Shown piece by piece: positions 43,335 through 53,117 of a DNA stretch of 62,152 nucleotides. The translations under genes were made by a program, and so were the position numbers. The number at the start of each line of letters is the position of its first letter. Position 1 is the stretch's first letter. Source of the DNA: Methanobrevibacter sp. (GTDB lineage Archaea; Methanobacteriota; Methanobacteria; Methanobacteriales; Methanobacteriaceae); assembly GCA_017553445.1 (NCBI GenBank), contig JAFZMD010000055.1:1-62152 (forward strand), written 5' to 3'. A model generated the notes under the pieces. That model searched no databases, was not told the origin of the DNA, and saw nothing but the letters and a program-made list of their open reading frames with translations.

Positions 43335-44918
43335 ATGACAGATAATAACTGGAAGTTAGTTGATTCATTTTTTGACAAATATGATTTGGTTGATCACCAT
43401 ATTAAATCATATAATGATTTTGTGAATAATAGAATTCAGAAAATTATTGACATTAGCGAACCTATCGTTATAGAAAACGATGAAACTGATGAGGAAACTG
43501 GTGAAATCAAAAAGGTTAAATACACTGTAAAAACTGGCCAAGTTAAAATTAGAAAACCATTTACTCGTGAAGCAGATGGTTCTAATAGTGATATTTATCC
43601 TACTGATGCACGACTTAGAAATCTAAACTATTCTGCACATATGTATCTTGATATGGCATTAAATAAGGATGATGAAGAAAATCCTTTAGAAGAGGTTTAC
43701 ATTGGAGAATTGCCTGTAATGTTAAAATCCGATTACTGCTATCTCAATGGTCTTTCTGCTGAAGAGTTATTAGAACATAATGAAGACCCTCAAGATTTAG
43801 GGGGCTATTTTATAGTTAACGGTTCTGAAAGGGCTGTTGTAACTATGGAAGAAATTGCACCTAATAAGGTTATTCTTGAACGTGTTAAGGAAATTGAAGA
43901 CAGGCATGCTAAAGCTGTTGTAACTTCAATCAGAAGTGGTTTCAGAGCAAGAATTACTTTGGAATATAAAAAGCCACGTAAGAATAAAGCATTTTTAAGA
44001 GTATCTTTCCCTTATGTTCCTGGTGAAATACCATTAGTTATCTTGTTAAGAGCTTTAGGTTTATCTACTGATGAACAGATAATTACTAAAATTTCTGAAT
44101 CAAATAATAATTTCCAAATGATTATTGCAGATGATATTAAAGTGTCTGAAGAAGCTCTCAAGTTAGATCCTGCCGAAATGCAAGATTTATCAATTGAAGA
44201 GAGAAATGAATATTTAACTACTGCTGCAATTAAATATATTGGAAATCGTGTTGCTTTTAAAATGTCTGAAGATTATCGTATACAACGTGCTGAAGAAGTA
44301 ATTGACCGTTACTTATTGCCTCATTTGGGCGATAGTGAAGAAAGACGTGCTGATAAAGCTACTTATTTGGCCGAAATGACTGAAATGTTACTTGAAGTTA
44401 TTCATGACCAAAGAGAACCTCACGATAAGGACCATTACACTAATAAAAGACTCAGAGTTTCTGGAGATTTAATGGAAGATTTATTCAGAGTTGCTTTCAC
44501 TAATTTAACTAGGGACATGAGTTATCAACTTGAAAGAAGTATTTCCAGAGGAAAAGAACTTTCCATCAAACAGGCAGTCCGTAGTGATGTCTTAACTGAA
44601 AACATTAAGCACGCAATTGCTACTGGTAATTGGGTTGGTGGAAGAGCTGGTGTAAGTCAGCTTTTAGATAGAACCAGTTACATGGGTACCCTTTCTCATT
44701 TAAGACGTGTTGTATCTCCATTAACAAGAAGTCAGCCTCACTTTGAAGCAAGAGATTTGCACCCAACTCAGTTTGGTAAGATTTGTCCTAATGAAACTCC
44801 GGAAGGACCGAATTGTGGTTTGGTAAAGAATTTGGCTTTAATGTGTAACATTTCTGAAGGTTCTGATGAACAGGAAATTAAAGATATAATTGAAACTATG
44901 GATGTTGAATTGATTTAG
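43335..44918 (+). CDS. rpoB2: RNA polymerase subunit B'' (Rpo2N)
   Basis: N-terminal half of the second-largest subunit, which in methanogens is encoded as B'' and B'. The 527-residue protein covers the protrusion, lobe and start of the fork. Typical segments are IRKPFTREADGSNSDIYPTDARLRNLNYSAHMYLD, GGYFIVNGSERAVVTMEE, QREPHDKDHYTNKRLRVSGDLMEDL, GRAGVSQLLDRTSYMGTLSHLRRVVSPL and the fork motif RDLHPTQFGKICPNETPEGPNCGLVKNLAL. It stops soon after that, at the usual split site. A strong GGAGG precedes the ATG, and rpoB' starts 9 bp downstream. Confidence 0.96.
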   Translation: MTDNNWKLVDSFFDKYDLVDHHIKSYNDFVNNRIQKIIDISEPIVIENDETDEETGEIKKVKYTVKTGQVKIRKPFTREADGSNSDIYPTDARLRNLNYSAHMYLDMALNKDDEENPLEEVYIGELPVMLKSDYCYLNGLSAEELLEHNEDPQDLGGYFIVNGSERAVVTMEEIAPNKVILERVKEIEDRHAKAVVTSIRSGFRARITLEYKKPRKNKAFLRVSFPYVPGEIPLVILLRALGLSTDEQIITKISESNNNFQMIIADDIKVSEEALKLDPAEMQDLSIEERNEYLTTAAIKYIGNRVAFKMSEDYRIQRAEEVIDRYLLPHLGDSEERRADKATYLAEMTEMLLEVIHDQREPHDKDHYTNKRLRVSGDLMEDLFRVAFTNLTRDMSYQLERSISRGKELSIKQAVRSDVLTENIKHAIATGNWVGGRAGVSQLLDRTSYMGTLSHLRRVVSPLTRSQPHFEARDLHPTQFGKICPNETPEGPNCGLVKNLALMCNISEGSDEQEIKDIIETMDVELI

Positions 44919-44927
44919 GGAGGTGAA

Positions 44928-47141
44928 ATGTTGTCTAAATATACTGATAATGATATAATTAATGCTTATAAGTTTTTTGGATTTGATAAGGTTGTTACCC
45001 GTAAAAAAGTTAGAGATGCTTTTGAAAAATTAGCTGAAGCTCATCATCCGGATAATGGTGGCGATGAAGAAAAAATGGCTGAAATTAATTACCATAAAGA
45101 AGCTATTGAAAGTTTTTTCAAATCTCACAAGAAGTTAGGTAAGAATACCAGACTCAGCAAAAAATTCGAAGAAATTTTTGAAAATATTGAAAATACAATG
45201 TCTGCTGAGGAAGATAGTGAAGATATTGCTCTAAATGAAGATGCAGAATCCGATGCTATGGCTTTAAGTGAACAAGTGCCTGAAGAAGATTTTGAAGAAG
45301 AAGTAATAGAAACTCCAGTAACTACACAGAATCTTAAAACAAAAATCTATATAAATGGTGAGCTTTTCGGAACTTGTGACAATCCTGTTGAATTCACTCA
45401 AGAAATGAGAGAAAAAAGAAGAAAAGGTCAGGTTTCTCATGAAATGAACATTACTTATTATGAGGATAATAATGAGATTTACATTTTCAATGACCCTGGT
45501 AGGGCTAGAAGACCTTTAATCATTGTTAAAGATGGCCAACCTCTCCTCACTGAAGATCATCTCAATAAAGTTGCAAACGGCAAATTGAAATGGGATGACT
45601 TAATTGAAAAGGGTATTATCGAGTATTTGGATGCAGAGGAAGAGGAAAACTCATACATTGCCATGAGATTAAATGAGTTAAATATTGATCATACTCATTT
45701 GGAAATCGACCCTGCTACAATGTTAGGTATTTGTGCAGGTATTATTCCATTTTCAGACCATAATTCCTCACCAAGGAATACAATGGAAGCAGGTATGACA
45801 AAACAGGCTTTGGGATTATATGTATCTAATTATTCATTCCGTACAGATACAAGAGCTCATTTATTACATCATCCTCAAACTCCAATAGTTAAAACACGTA
45901 TCATTGACTCAACCAATTATGATTTAAGACCTTCCGGTCAAAACTTTGTCGTTGCATTAATGAGTTATGAAGGATATAACATGGAAGATGCAATGGTTAT
46001 TAACAAAGGTTCTCTTGAAAGGGGATTGGGCAGATCCTCATTTTTCAGATCTTATGACACTTCTGAAAAAAGATATCCTGGTGGTCAGGAAGATAACTTT
46101 GAAGTGCCTGATAAAAACATTAAAGGGTATCGTTCTGAAGAAGCTTACAGACACTTGGATGAATATGGTGTCGTCAATCCCGAATCTTATGTTGAATCCG
46201 GTGATGTATTGATTGGTAAAACTTCACCTCCAAGATTTTTAGGTGAATTTGATGAATTGGCCAGTGCTGCAGAGAAAAGAAGAGAAACTTCTGTAACTGT
46301 ACGTCATGGTGAAAAAGGTATCGTTGATGCTGTTTTATTAACTGAAACTATTGAAGGTTCCAGACTTGCTAAAATTAGAGTTAGAGATACCAGACAACCT
46401 GAATTTGGTGATAAATTCGCATCAAGACACGGTCAGAAAGGGGTTATTGGTTTAATCTTATCTCCTGAAGATGTTCCTTTCACAGAATTTGGTGTTGTAC
46501 CTGATTTAATAGTTAATCCTCACGCTATTCCTTCAAGGATGTCTGTTGGTCAGGTGCTTGAGATGGTTGCCGGTAAAGCTGGTTGTCTTGAAGGAGAACG
46601 TATTGACGGAACTCCGTTCAATAAGGAACTTGAAAAGACAATTAAGCAATATCTTTTAAATCATGGATTTGAATCTGCAGGATGCGAATCATTATACAGC
46701 GGTGTAACTGGTGAAAGAATCGAAGCTGAAATCTTCGTTGGAGTAGCATATTATCAAAAATTACACCACATGACTACTGATAAAGTTTATGCTCGTTCTA
46801 GAGGTCCTGTACAAGTGCTTACACGTCAACCTACTGAAGGTAGGGCTCGTGAAGGTGGTTTAAGGTTTGGAGAAATGGAAAGAGATTGTCTCATTGCACA
46901 TGGTGCTGCTTTAACCTTAAAAGAAAGGCTTTTAGACGAATCAGATAAGTATGAAGCAATTGTCTGTGAACATTGTGGAATGTTGGCTGTTGAAGATAAA
47001 AATAGGAATAAGAAATATTGTCCAATTTGTGGAGATGTAGAAACTTATCCGGTTGAAATATCTTATGCATTTAAATTGTTATTAGATGAACTTAAAAGTT
47101 TATGTATCTTCCCTAAATTAGTTTTAGGAGACAAAGCATAA
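44928..47141 (+). CDS. rpoB1: RNA polymerase subunit B' (Rpo2C) with an N-terminal J-domain-like extension
   Basis: C-terminal half of the second-largest subunit: hybrid-binding, wall, anchor and clamp parts. The core from about residue 137 to the end starts with [16 protein letters not shown], then [77 protein letters not shown] and a zinc ribbon (CEHCG…CPICGD). It would be about 600 residues, the normal methanogen size. Residues 1-136 are extra. Residues about 8-64 look like a J-domain: an amphipathic helix II ([16 protein letters not shown]), the HPD motif at 40-42 followed by [12 protein letters not shown], and a third helix. An acidic linker (about 90-130) joins it to the core. GGGAGGTGA at 44918-44926 directs translation to 44928, so the extension is made. 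Confidence 0.95.
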   Translation: MLSKYTDNDIINAYKFFGFDKVVTRKKVRDAFEKLAEAHHPDNGGDEEKMAEINYHKEAIESFFKSHKKLGKNTRLSKKFEEIFENIENTMSAEEDSEDIALNEDAESDAMALSEQVPEEDFEEEVIETPVTTQNLKTKIYINGELFGTCDNPVEFTQEMREKRRKGQVSHEMNITYYEDNNEIYIFNDPGRARRPLIIVKDGQPLLTEDHLNKVANGKLKWDDLIEKGIIEYLDAEEEENSYIAMRLNELNIDHTHLEIDPATMLGICAGIIPFSDHNSSPRNTMEAGMTKQALGLYVSNYSFRTDTRAHLLHHPQTPIVKTRIIDSTNYDLRPSGQNFVVALMSYEGYNMEDAMVINKGSLERGLGRSSFFRSYDTSEKRYPGGQEDNFEVPDKNIKGYRSEEAYRHLDEYGVVNPESYVESGDVLIGKTSPPRFLGEFDELASAAEKRRETSVTVRHGEKGIVDAVLLTETIEGSRLAKIRVRDTRQPEFGDKFASRHGQKGVIGLILSPEDVPFTEFGVVPDLIVNPHAIPSRMSVGQVLEMVAGKAGCLEGERIDGTPFNKELEKTIKQYLLNHGFESAGCESLYSGVTGERIEAEIFVGVAYYQKLHHMTTDKVYARSRGPVQVLTRQPTEGRAREGGLRFGEMERDCLIAHGAALTLKERLLDESDKYEAIVCEHCGMLAVEDKNRNKKYCPICGDVETYPVEISYAFKLLLDELKSLCIFPKLVLGDKA

Positions 47142-47159
47142 TTTGAAGGAGCTGGTACA

Positions 47160-50100
47160 TTGAAAGAATTTATCAAAAAAATTGAAAGAATTAACTTTGG
47201 ATTAATGTCTCCAGAAGATATTCGTAAGATGTCTGTTGTCCGTGTTGAAACTCCGGATACTTATGATTCTGATGGTTATCCAATTGAAAACGGTTTGATG
47301 GATCCTCGTTTAGGTGTTTTAGACCCTTCACTCAGATGCCACACCTGTGGTGTTAGAGGTGGGGACTGTCAAGGACACTTCGGTAGTATTGAACTTGCAA
47401 GACCAGTTCTTCATGTTGGTTTTGGAGATATTATTCATAAAATATTGCGTTCAACCTGTAATGAATGTGGCCGTGTTCTCTTACCAGAAGATGTTTTGGA
47501 AGATTACAGAGAAAAAATAGCTGACGCCATGAATCATAAGGATAATTTAGAAGATATCTTGAAAAAGATTCAAAATGAAGCTAAAAAAGTTGAAATGAAT
47601 GAAGCAAAACAAAATGATATTGTTGACAAGGTCATGGGTGAGATTTATCCTGAAAAAGACGACGAATATGATGATATTGACCGTGAAGACATTTTGTTAA
47701 AACTTCTAAACCAACTTTATGCCGAAGCATACATGAGAAGGGACGACACTGAAGAAAAACCTTCATTCAAATTCCTTGATCCAAAACAGCTCTGTCCTCA
47801 CTGTAGGAAAAATCAAAGCTTGGCAGATATCGAAGCAAGCTATGATGTATTGGAAGCCAAACATGCTGACGATATTAAAAATATAAAAGAGAATATCCGT
47901 TCCAACATTGAAAAAGATTATGCTAAAAAAATTGAAAAAATCGATAGTAAAATCGAAGAGTATAATCAAAATGGTGATAATGATGCTATTGCTGAGTTGG
48001 AGGATGAAAGAGCTAAATTAGTTGAAGAACAAGAGTTAAAATCTGAAAGAAAATTCAGCAGTGAATTTAAAAGACGCATTAGGGATTATGTTGCTGAATA
48101 TGTTAGAAACCTTGTTCAGGAACCAATTATTTTGGATAAGCCTACAACTATCAGTCAGGGAGATTACAAGTTAACTGCTTCTGAAATCAGGGAAAGATTG
48201 GAAAGAATTACTGATGAGGATATCTTTGTTTTAGGTATTAATCCTGATGTGGCCAGACCTGAATGGTTAGTTTTAACTGTACTGCCTGTTCCTCCAGTAA
48301 CTGTAAGACCTTCCATTACTTTGGATACTGGTGAACGTTCAGAAGATGATTTAACCCATAAGTTAGTTGATATTTTACGTATCAATCAGAGATTGGTTGA
48401 AAATATGGAAGCTGGTGCTCCTCAATTGATTGTTGAAGATTTATGGGATTTATTACAATATCACGTTACTACTTACTTTGATAATGAAGCTAGTGGTGTT
48501 CCGCCATCCAAACACAGATCAGGAAGACCTTTAAAAACCTTAACTCAAAGGTTAAAAGGAAAAGAAGGAAGATTCAGATCCAACCTTTCAGGTAAACGTG
48601 TAAATTTCTCTGCACGTACCGTAATTTCTCCGGATCCTAACATCAGTATTAACGAAGTTGGTGTTCCTGAAATGATTGCAAAAGAGGTAACCGTACCTGC
48701 TTACGTTAACGACTGGAACATTGATGAAATCAGAACTTATGTTGAAAACGGTCCTGATGTACACCCTGGTGCAAACTACATGATTACTGAATCTGGAAGC
48801 AGAAGAAAAATCAATGATGAAACAAAAGAGTTCATCTTGGAGAATTTAAAACCAGGTGATGTTGTAGAAAGACATTTGAAAGATGGAGATATGGTTTTAT
48901 TCAATCGTCAGCCTTCACTTCACAGAATGAGTATGATGGCACACGAAGTAAGGGTATTGCCTTACAAAACTTTCAGATTAAACTTATGTGTATGTCCTCC
49001 ATACAATGCAGATTTCGATGGGGACGAAATGAACATGCACGTTTTCCAAACTGATGAATCCCGTGCAGAAGCAAAATCATTAATGCGTGTACAGGAACAC
49101 ATTTTATCTCCAAGGTTCGGTGGACCAATTATCGGTGCAATTCACGACCACATTTCCGGAGCATACCTGTTAACAAGAAAATCAATGAAATTCACAGAAG
49201 AACAGGCACTTCAAATTGTTCGCAAATCCCATTTGCCAATCCCTGAAAATGATGGTGAAAAATGGTTATTGAAAGCTGAATCTCAAGAAAGTCCGGAAAT
49301 TGAAAGAGAAATTGCTAAAAAGACCAAAAATGTCCGTGGAACTAAGGCAGATAAAGAAGCTTATCTCAATACTTTAGATTTAACTGAAGATGAAATAGCC
49401 AAACGTCTTAAAGCAAACAAATGGAATGATGAAGAAAAAGAAATCATTAAATCCATTGCACACAAACGTATTGCTGATGAGATTACTGCTAAGTATGCAT
49501 CTGATAATCAAGATGCTTCTGATTCAATAATTGAAAAATTGAATGGTGAAGAATGGACAGGTAAAGAGTTATTTTCATTACTTTTACCAAATAACTTAAA
49601 TTTAACCTATAAAGCTGAAATCTGTACCAAATGTGGTCAATGTGACAGAATATTGCGTGAAGCTCCTGATTTGGATGTCGTAGATTATGACAAATTATGT
49701 CCTATCGATGCATACGTCATGATTGAAAACGGTATCCTAAAACATGGTGTTGTTGACGAAAAAGCATACGGATCCATGTCCGGTCAAATTTTAGATAAAA
49801 TTGTTAAGGAATATGGTCCTGGAAGAGCTAAAGAATTCTTAGACAGATCCACTGACTTGGCTATCTGTGGAATCATGGTAACCGGTATTACAACAAGTTT
49901 AAATGACGAAGAAATTCCGGAAGAAGCTCAAGACAGGATTAATGAGCACTTACAAAAATCCGAAGAAAAAGTAGATAGGTTAATTGACGCTTATAACGAA
50001 GGTTTCCTTGATGCTTTGCCTGGTAGAAGTTTAGAAGAAACTTTGGAAATGAGAATCATGCAGGTTCTCGGGGAAGCCAGGGATAAATCCGGTGAAATTG

Positions 50101-50630
50101 CAGAAGATTACTTGACTATGGAACACAACCACTCTGTTGTAATGGCACGTACCGGTGCTAGGGCATCCATGTTGAACTTGACACAGATTACTTCCTGTGT
50201 AGGTCAGCAGGCAGTTAGGGGTGGACGTATCCACAGGGGTTACATTGAAAGAACCTTGCCTCACTTCAAAAGAAACGAATTGGGGGCAAAGGCAAAAGGA
50301 TTTGTACATTCAAGTTATAAATCAGGTCTTGACCCAATTGAGTTCTTCTTCCACGCTATGGGAGGAAGGGAAGGTCTTGTAGATACTGCGATTCGTACAG
50401 CACAATCCGGTTATATGCAAAGAAGACTTGTAAACGCACTTCAAGATTTACAGGTAAAACCATCAGGACTTGTAACTGATAATCAAAGTAATGTTGTCCA
50501 GAGAATCTTTGGTGATGACGGTGTAGATCCGGCCAAAAGTGACTTTGGTATAGCAGCAAACTTAGATAAACTTATAGAAGAGATTAAATTAGAAGAAAAA
50601 TCTAGTGAAGTATCTCAGGAAGGTAAATAA
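47160..50630 (+). CDS. rpoA1: RNA polymerase subunit A' (Rpo1N) with three large insertions
   Basis: N-terminal part of the largest subunit, with the catalytic [10 protein letters not shown] (about residues 614-623) that binds the active-site Mg. The clamp-core zinc motifs are [16 protein letters not shown] (from residue 60), CNECGR (100) and CPHCRKNQ (212). Other landmarks are [32 protein letters not shown] and [13 protein letters not shown]. At 1156 residues it exceeds the usual ~870. The surplus sits in three charged, helical inserts: about residues 110-205, 225-320, and 695-797 just before [13 protein letters not shown]. The first two flank the second clamp zinc site; the second looks like a coiled coil (Lys/Glu-rich). 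The start is TTG with GGAG upstream (47147-47150). rpoA'' follows 11 bp later. Confidence 0.95.
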   Translation: MKEFIKKIERINFGLMSPEDIRKMSVVRVETPDTYDSDGYPIENGLMDPRLGVLDPSLRCHTCGVRGGDCQGHFGSIELARPVLHVGFGDIIHKILRSTCNECGRVLLPEDVLEDYREKIADAMNHKDNLEDILKKIQNEAKKVEMNEAKQNDIVDKVMGEIYPEKDDEYDDIDREDILLKLLNQLYAEAYMRRDDTEEKPSFKFLDPKQLCPHCRKNQSLADIEASYDVLEAKHADDIKNIKENIRSNIEKDYAKKIEKIDSKIEEYNQNGDNDAIAELEDERAKLVEEQELKSERKFSSEFKRRIRDYVAEYVRNLVQEPIILDKPTTISQGDYKLTASEIRERLERITDEDIFVLGINPDVARPEWLVLTVLPVPPVTVRPSITLDTGERSEDDLTHKLVDILRINQRLVENMEAGAPQLIVEDLWDLLQYHVTTYFDNEASGVPPSKHRSGRPLKTLTQRLKGKEGRFRSNLSGKRVNFSARTVISPDPNISINEVGVPEMIAKEVTVPAYVNDWNIDEIRTYVENGPDVHPGANYMITESGSRRKINDETKEFILENLKPGDVVERHLKDGDMVLFNRQPSLHRMSMMAHEVRVLPYKTFRLNLCVCPPYNADFDGDEMNMHVFQTDESRAEAKSLMRVQEHILSPRFGGPIIGAIHDHISGAYLLTRKSMKFTEEQALQIVRKSHLPIPENDGEKWLLKAESQESPEIEREIAKKTKNVRGTKADKEAYLNTLDLTEDEIAKRLKANKWNDEEKEIIKSIAHKRIADEITAKYASDNQDASDSIIEKLNGEEWTGKELFSLLLPNNLNLTYKAEICTKCGQCDRILREAPDLDVVDYDKLCPIDAYVMIENGILKHGVVDEKAYGSMSGQILDKIVKEYGPGRAKEFLDRSTDLAICGIMVTGITTSLNDEEIPEEAQDRINEHLQKSEEKVDRLIDAYNEGFLDALPGRSLEETLEMRIMQVLGEARDKSGEIAEDYLTMEHNHSVVMARTGARASMLNLTQITSCVGQQAVRGGRIHRGYIERTLPHFKRNELGAKAKGFVHSSYKSGLDPIEFFFHAMGGREGLVDTAIRTAQSGYMQRRLVNALQDLQVKPSGLVTDNQSNVVQRIFGDDGVDPAKSDFGIAANLDKLIEEIKLEEKSSEVSQEGK

Positions 50631-50641
50631 GGGGTGTAAAT

Positions 50642-52132
50642 ATGGATGAATTAATTGAAAAAGTGCAAAATACTTTGGAAGAGCGTAATATTTGCATTCC
50701 AGACGGTTATGATATTAAAAATATTTTAGTGGATTATGATTCAATTGATATTACTGATGAAATCTTTGAAGAAATAATTGCTAAGTTTAAAAATATTAAT
50801 TTAGTTTGTGAATTATTAAATCAATTTAATATGGATTTTGTTGAATTTTCAGGAGTTCTAGAGGAAAACGATATTGAAATGTTGGATTATTATTATATCA
50901 AAAACATTTTTGAAAAATTAAATAGTAATCAGGTTTCAGATGAGGACTTTGAAAACATTATCAATGATATTAGCATCATCGACAAGGTTTTAAAAGTTTT
51001 ATCTGATAAAGGTATTGAATTCCCTAAAGGTTATGTTGAAGATTTGGCAAATGCTTATATTCGTCGTGATTTAACTGATGATGAGTTAGACAAACTTGCA
51101 GACAAATTAAAAACTGCCTATGACCGAGCTCATGTTGAAGCTGGAGAGGCTGTTGGAACAGTAGCTGCACAATCTGTTGGTGAACCAGGTACTCAGATGA
51201 CTATGCGTACTTTTCACTATGCAGGGGTTACTGAATTAAACGTAACATTAGGTCTTCCAAGACTTATTGAAATTGTTGATGCAAGAAAAGATATTGCAAC
51301 TCCTACAATGGATATTTATTTCGAAGAGGACAAACGTTATGATGAAGAATTTGTTAAGACTTTAGCTAATAAAATTGGTAAAAGTACTATTAACGATATT
51401 CTTGATGACTTTAATTTGAATTATGCTGAAATGCAGGTTGAAGCTACATTATCAGATAAAAAAATTGAAGAAAGAAGACTTGTTAAAGAGGATATTATTC
51501 AAAAAATAGAATCTGACTTCAAGAAAGATAAGCCTGAAATTAATGGAAATCTTATAATAATCAAGCCTAAACAGGATGGAGAGGAAAGACACAGAATCCG
51601 TAATCTCCGTTTATTAGCTGATAAAGTTCGTGATTTACAAATCAGTGGTGTTAAAAAAATCGGTAAGGTTATTATTCGTAAAGATGAAGAATGGGTTATT
51701 CACACAGAAGGATCCAATCTTAAGGAAATTTTATCTTTTGAAGGAATTGATGCTAGAAGGACTACTACCAATAGTATTCGTGAGATTGAGGATGTTTTAG
51801 GTATTGAAGCAGCTCGTCAATCAATTATTAATGAAGCGAATAATACTCTCTCAGAACAAGGGCTTACTGTTGATGTAAGACATATTATGTTAGTTGCAGA
51901 TATCATGACTTCAGAAGGAGAAGTTAAATCCATTGGAAGACATGGTATTAGTGGTGAAAAATCAAGTGTTTTAGCACGTGCGGCTTTTGAAGAAACCGGT
52001 AAACATTTGCTTAACGCAAGTATTCGTGGTGAAGTGGATGATTTAACTGGTATCATCGAAAATATTATTATTGGACAACCAATACCTCTTGGTACCGGAT
52101 CAATCGGTGTCAAAATGGCAAAAAATGAATAG
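50642..52132 (+). CDS. rpoA2: RNA polymerase subunit A'' (Rpo1C) with a tripled N-terminal module
   Basis: C-terminal part of the largest subunit: trigger-loop, jaw and clamp. The conserved core begins at [20 protein letters not shown] (about residue 166) and continues [30 protein letters not shown], with the end [35 protein letters not shown] and GTGSIGVKM. The usual length is near 390; this one has 496 residues. The extra ~110 residues at the N-terminus are diverged copies of the normal entry segment. Three units align at residues about 12-49, 73-110 and 120-156, sharing L-x-x-x-x-I, then a Y, then I-K-N-I or an equivalent, then the acidic S/T-D-E and a hydrophobic helix end. It is preceded by GGGGTG and is followed by rpl30e after 11 bp. 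Confidence 0.95.
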   Translation: MDELIEKVQNTLEERNICIPDGYDIKNILVDYDSIDITDEIFEEIIAKFKNINLVCELLNQFNMDFVEFSGVLEENDIEMLDYYYIKNIFEKLNSNQVSDEDFENIINDISIIDKVLKVLSDKGIEFPKGYVEDLANAYIRRDLTDDELDKLADKLKTAYDRAHVEAGEAVGTVAAQSVGEPGTQMTMRTFHYAGVTELNVTLGLPRLIEIVDARKDIATPTMDIYFEEDKRYDEEFVKTLANKIGKSTINDILDDFNLNYAEMQVEATLSDKKIEERRLVKEDIIQKIESDFKKDKPEINGNLIIIKPKQDGEERHRIRNLRLLADKVRDLQISGVKKIGKVIIRKDEEWVIHTEGSNLKEILSFEGIDARRTTTNSIREIEDVLGIEAARQSIINEANNTLSEQGLTVDVRHIMLVADIMTSEGEVKSIGRHGISGEKSSVLARAAFEETGKHLLNASIRGEVDDLTGIIENIIIGQPIPLGTGSIGVKMAKNE

Positions 52133-52143
52133 GAGGCTAGATG

Positions 52144-52440
52144 ATGGACGTAGATAGAGGAATCAGAGTTGCTGTCGATACAGGTGATGTGACTTTAGGC
52201 TCTGAAAAATCAATTCAATCTTTAAAATTAGGAAAAGGCCAACTTGTTGTTGTTGCTCAAAATGCTCCTAAAGATATTCTTGAAGATGTTGAATATTATG
52301 CAAAACTCTCAGAAATTCCTTGTCACATTTATGATGGAACAAGTGTTGACTTAGGTTCTGTTTGTGGTAAACCTTTTACCGTTGCTACATTAATCGTTAA
52401 CGATCCAGGAGATTCTACTATATTAGACGATTTGAGGTAG
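52144..52440 (+). CDS. rpl30e: Ribosomal protein L30e
   Basis: A small RNA-binding protein of the large subunit (L7Ae/L30e fold). Residues DRGIRVAVDTGDVTLGSEKSIQSLKLGKGQLVVVA and APKDILEDVEYYAKLSEIPCHIYDGTSVDLGSVCGKPFTVATL-like segments identify it. Two ATGs are adjacent (52141 and 52144). GGAGG at 52131-52136 is 7-8 nt from the second, so I prefer 52144 (98 residues). It lies in the conserved rpoA''-rpl30e-nusA order. Confidence 0.94.
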   Translation: MDVDRGIRVAVDTGDVTLGSEKSIQSLKLGKGQLVVVAQNAPKDILEDVEYYAKLSEIPCHIYDGTSVDLGSVCGKPFTVATLIVNDPGDSTILDDLR

Positions 52441-52446
52441 ATTTAC

Positions 52447-52878
52447 GTGTCTATTAAATTTGGTGCAAATGAAATAAGATTCATAGCTCTATTTGAAAAC
52501 ATGACTGGAGCAATGGTTAAGGATTGCATTATCGATGATGATAACAATAAAGTTACTTTTGTTGTTAAACAAGGAGATATGGGATTAGCTATAGGCAAAC
52601 GTGGAAGTACCGTATCTAAAGTTCAAAGAGCAGTAGATAGGGGAGTTGAAGTCATAGAATTAAATGAAGATCCAGCTCAATTTATTAGGAATGTTTTATC
52701 TCCGGCAGAGTTGCAGAATGTAAAAATTTCAACCAGAAAATCCGGAGAAAAAATTGCTACTGTCACAACAGATAATACCAATAAGCGTATTGCTATTGGT
52801 AAAAATGGTATCAACATTGAAAGAGCTAAATTATTAGCTAATAGATTACATAATATTGACAATATTATTTTAAAATAG
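52447..52878 (+). CDS. nusA: NusA-like KH-domain transcription factor
   Basis: Archaeal NusA homologue of 143 residues made of two KH domains. The first has MGLAIGKRGSTVSKVQRAV (GxxG-type IGKRGS), the second RIAIGKNGINIERAKLLANRL. The start is GTG at 52447, supported by TTGAGGTAG overlapping the end of rpl30e. It terminates the first half of the cluster, followed by a strong hairpin terminator. In many archaea rps12 follows directly; here it is 6 kb away. Confidence 0.93.
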   Translation: MSIKFGANEIRFIALFENMTGAMVKDCIIDDDNNKVTFVVKQGDMGLAIGKRGSTVSKVQRAVDRGVEVIELNEDPAQFIRNVLSPAELQNVKISTRKSGEKIATVTTDNTNKRIAIGKNGINIERAKLLANRLHNIDNIILK

Positions 52879-52912
52879 CTTTTTTAAGCTATTTTATATA
52901 TTTTATTTCATT
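52873..52912 (+). terminator. Hairpin and T-rich tract after nusA
   Basis: AAATAGCTT (52873-52881) pairs with AAGCTATTT (52886-52894), loop TTTT, starting at the stop codon, followed by T-rich DNA. It separates the RNA polymerase operon from the next genes, and so removes read-through to rps12. Confidence 0.75.
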
Positions 52913-53117
52913 TTTTGAAATTTTATTTTTTTTATTTTTAATGTATTATTGAATACTTTAATTATTTTTTTAATATTTGGTGTTTCGCTAAATTCAGTTT
53001 TTGATGTATTCTTGATTTATTTGCTGAAAATTGTTTCCACCCAATATTTAATGCAGATAATTAATTTTATATATTTTATTTTACAAACTTTACATAATAT
53101 ATAACATGGGCGATAAA

